9,290 nucleotides of DNA from Candidatus Nitrosymbiomonas sp. (GTDB lineage Bacteria > Sysuimicrobiota > Sysuimicrobiia > Sysuimicrobiales > Humicultoraceae): contig DYHL01000031.1 of the NCBI GenBank assembly GCA_020724185.1, positions 6,513 through 15,802 of the forward strand, given 5' to 3'. The position numbers and the translations under genes are program-made. Positions within the stretch are counted from its first letter, which is position 1. Each line of letters starts with the position of its first letter. Shown piece by piece: positions 8,139-9,290 of the stretch. The notes under the pieces are model-generated. The model did not search any database. It was not told where the DNA came from and saw only the letters and a list, made by a program, of their open reading frames with translations.

Positions 8139-8152
8139 CTGTTTAGGTGCCG
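8129..8152. repeat. Perfect 10-bp inverted repeat (hairpin or operator)
   Basis: CGGCACCTAA at 8129-8138 and TTAGGTGCCG at 8143-8152 are exact reverse complements around a four-base loop (CTGT). No T-tract follows on either strand, so an intrinsic terminator is unlikely. It could be a leader hairpin 26 bases before the ispE start or a dimeric regulator site shared by the two divergent genes. Confidence 0.9.
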
Positions 8153-8178
8153 CAGAGCCGCACGGGGGGGCCGATGTT

Positions 8179-9045
8179 GTGAAGGAACTCCGCCTCAATG
8201 CTTACGCCAAAGTCAACTTAGCCCTGGATGTACTGCAGCGTCGCGAGGACGGGTATCACGAGGTCGAGACCGTCCTCCACACGATCGCGCTGCACGACTC
8301 AATCACGCTGCGCGAATCGGGAGAAGGGATCCTCGTCACCACCGACGACCCCTCGATCCCAACGGACGCGGGCAGCCTGCTGTACCGGACGGCCGCGCTG
8401 CTGCGGGAGAAGTACGGCGTGACGCGGCCGGTGGAGATCGAGGTGCACAAGCGCATTCCCGTGGCCGCGGGCCTGGGTGGAGGCAGCGCCGACGCGGCGA
8501 TGACGCTGATTGGATTGGCCCAGATGTGGAAGCTGCGGCTGGACCGCCGCGAACTCTACGCGCTGGCAGGGCGCCTCGGCTCAGACATACCGTTCTTCCT
8601 AAGCGGCGGCGCCGCCGTGGCCCGGGGGCGCGGCGAGCGGGTCCAGCCGCTCGCACCGCTGCCGGCCACCTGGGTGGTGCTGGCCAGGCCCAGGTTCCCA
8701 GTCCTGACAGAGTGGGCCTACCGGCGCATCCGGCCCGCAGAGATTACCTGCCGCCCAGACATCCCGCAGCTCCTGGACGCGGTGGCTCGGCGTGATCTGC
8801 CCGCGGTCGGGCGTCTGGTGGGAAACGTGTTCGAAGAGGTTGTCGCCAGCCACCATCCCATCGTTGCCGATCTGAAGGCGCGGATCCTGCGGGGTGAGGC
8901 CTATGGGGCCGCGATGAGCGGCACAGGCCCCACCGTTTATGGGTTGATGGCCAACGAGGCCGCGGCCAGGCACCTCGCCGAAGACCTGGGCAAGCGGGAT
9001 GAGGTGGACGTCATCGTAACGCGGACCTTCTCGGAGGAACGCTAG
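8179..9045 (+). CDS. ispE: 4-diphosphocytidyl-2-C-methyl-D-erythritol kinase IspE
   Basis: IspE is the GHMP-family kinase that phosphorylates the 2-hydroxyl of CDP-methylerythritol with ATP in the MEP route to isoprenoid precursors. The 288-residue product has the normal length. Key segments are LNAYAKVNLALDV 6-18 (catalytic-site Lys11), DGYHEVETVLHTI 24-36, the ATP-binding Gly-rich loop PVAAGLGGGSADAA 94-107, GSDIPFFLSGG 134-144 with the probable catalytic base Asp136, and the GHMP C-terminal loop MSGTGPTVYGL 246-256. The GTG at 8179 is chosen because family similarity begins immediately; the frame runs upstream to 8023 through the intergenic hairpin without similarity. A run of seven G bases (8164-8170), eight bases before the start, is the only ribosome-binding-site candidate. 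The stop overlaps the next gene, so the two form an operon. Confidence 0.95.
   Translation: MKELRLNAYAKVNLALDVLQRREDGYHEVETVLHTIALHDSITLRESGEGILVTTDDPSIPTDAGSLLYRTAALLREKYGVTRPVEIEVHKRIPVAAGLGGGSADAAMTLIGLAQMWKLRLDRRELYALAGRLGSDIPFFLSGGAAVARGRGERVQPLAPLPATWVVLARPRFPVLTEWAYRRIRPAEITCRPDIPQLLDAVARRDLPAVGRLVGNVFEEVVASHHPIVADLKARILRGEAYGAAMSGTGPTVYGLMANEAAARHLAEDLGKRDEVDVIVTRTFSEER
9033..9038 (+). promoter_or_regulatory. Shine-Dalgarno of the nucleotidyltransferase gene
   Basis: GGAGGA inside the last codons of ispE lies six bases before the GTG at 9045 and supports that start. Confidence 0.7.
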
Positions 9046-9290
9046 TGCCCTCCGCGGTCGTGCTGGCCGGCGGAGAGCCGGAGCCACAGCTTGCCCCGGG
9101 CCTACCGAGCAAGGCGTTCCTCCGAATCGGCGGCCTCACGCTGGTGGAGCGGGTCGTGGCCGCATTGCGTGGCAGCCCCAGCATCGGGAGGGTCGTGGTG
9201 GTCGGTCCGCCCGAGCCCCTGGCAGCCCTTCTGGGCTCTTCGGTGGAGATCGTCCCTGATCAGGGCTCGATAATGAACAACATCGCCGCG
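9045..9290 (+). CDS. MobA-like NTP transferase (nucleotidyltransferase), 3' partial
   Basis: The frame from GTG 9045 to the window end gives 82 residues and runs off the edge. The G of the ispE stop TAG is also the first base of this GTG, so translation is coupled, and GGAGGA precedes it at good spacing. The N-terminus has the Rossmann-like nucleotide-binding opening of NTP transferases: SAVVLAGG at residues 3-10, then a 12-residue loop ending in LPSK (Lys23), then FLRIGGLTLVERVVAALR (25-42) and the second strand GRVVVVGPP (48-56). Family members move a nucleotidyl group to sugar phosphates, molybdopterin or alcohol phosphates. The usual Gly/Ser and Arg of LAGGxSxRMGxxK or LAGGxGTRLxP are not visible here. 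The substrate is unknown; glmU lies near ispE in Bacillus, but this sequence does not look like GlmU. Confidence 0.75.
   Translation, partial: MPSAVVLAGGEPEPQLAPGLPSKAFLRIGGLTLVERVVAALRGSPSIGRVVVVGPPEPLAALLGSSVEIVPDQGSIMNNIAA

Larger units (their letters stand above)
8046..8178. other. Structured divergent intergenic region between the LCP gene and ispE
   Basis: The 133-bp gap holds, left to right, the LCP promoter, a tandem 14-bp direct repeat, an SD-like GGAGG with a five-codon ATG frame, a perfect 10-bp inverted repeat, and a run of seven G bases before the ispE start. I find no convincing plus-strand promoter for ispE in it; ispE may be transcribed from within the LCP coding region or from a non-consensus promoter. 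Confidence 0.7.

Noticed and set aside
8174..8182. ATG TTG TGA mini-frame overlapping the ispE GTG
   Set aside because: Two sense codons and no independent ribosome binding signal; most likely chance.

Overview
The window is GC-rich bacterial chromosome (about two thirds G+C by eye). It is densely coded, with eight recognisable genes plus short regulatory gaps. Six of the seven internal gene starts that can be placed with some confidence, counting the NTP transferase, use GTG or ATG next to clear context; GTG dominates (396, 1936, 4440, 8045, 8179, 9045) and only 3431 and 5362 are ATG. A YabE-like G5/3D protein, a LytR-CpsA-Psr (LCP) protein and the MEP-pathway gene ispE point to a monoderm or Terrabacteria-type lineage (deep Bacillota relatives, Armatimonadota-like or similar candidate phyla). 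The species cannot be named from the sequence.

Region 1 (1-3354, + strand) is a tightly coupled methylmalonyl-CoA operon. It holds the 3' end of a biotin carboxyl carrier gene (acyl-CoA/propionyl-CoA carboxylase or decarboxylase type), the catalytic subunit of a split methylmalonyl-CoA mutase, and one long gene joining the G-protein chaperone MeaB to methylmalonyl-CoA epimerase. Together these would carboxylate propionyl-CoA, epimerise methylmalonyl-CoA, and rearrange it to succinyl-CoA while the GTPase guards the B12 cofactor. The B12-binding mutase subunit is not in the window.

Region 2 (3355-6615, + strand) starts at a good sigma70-like promoter that overlaps the stop codon of the MeaB-epimerase gene. 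It encodes a secreted YabE-like cell-wall protein, the 16S rRNA dimethyltransferase RsmA, and a fold-type I PLP aminotransferase of the LysN/MocR-related group.

Region 3 (6616-8045) is a 122-bp convergent gap followed by an LCP cell-wall ligase on the minus strand. That gene's promoter places the likely transcription start exactly on the GTG codon, so it is probably leaderless.

Region 4 (8046-9290) is a structured divergent gap, then ispE and the start of a MobA-like nucleotidyltransferase that shares one base with the ispE stop. The gap holds a 14-bp tandem repeat, a perfect 10-bp inverted repeat, and a possible five-codon leader ORF (Met-Pro-Pro-Gly-Thr) with its own Shine-Dalgarno sequence. 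The order yabE-rsmA-...-ispE-nucleotidyltransferase resembles the yabE-rnmV-ksgA-...-ispE-...-glmU block of Bacillus subtilis, with different genes in between.

The most distinctive points are the MeaB-epimerase fusion and the leader/hairpin arrangement in front of ispE.
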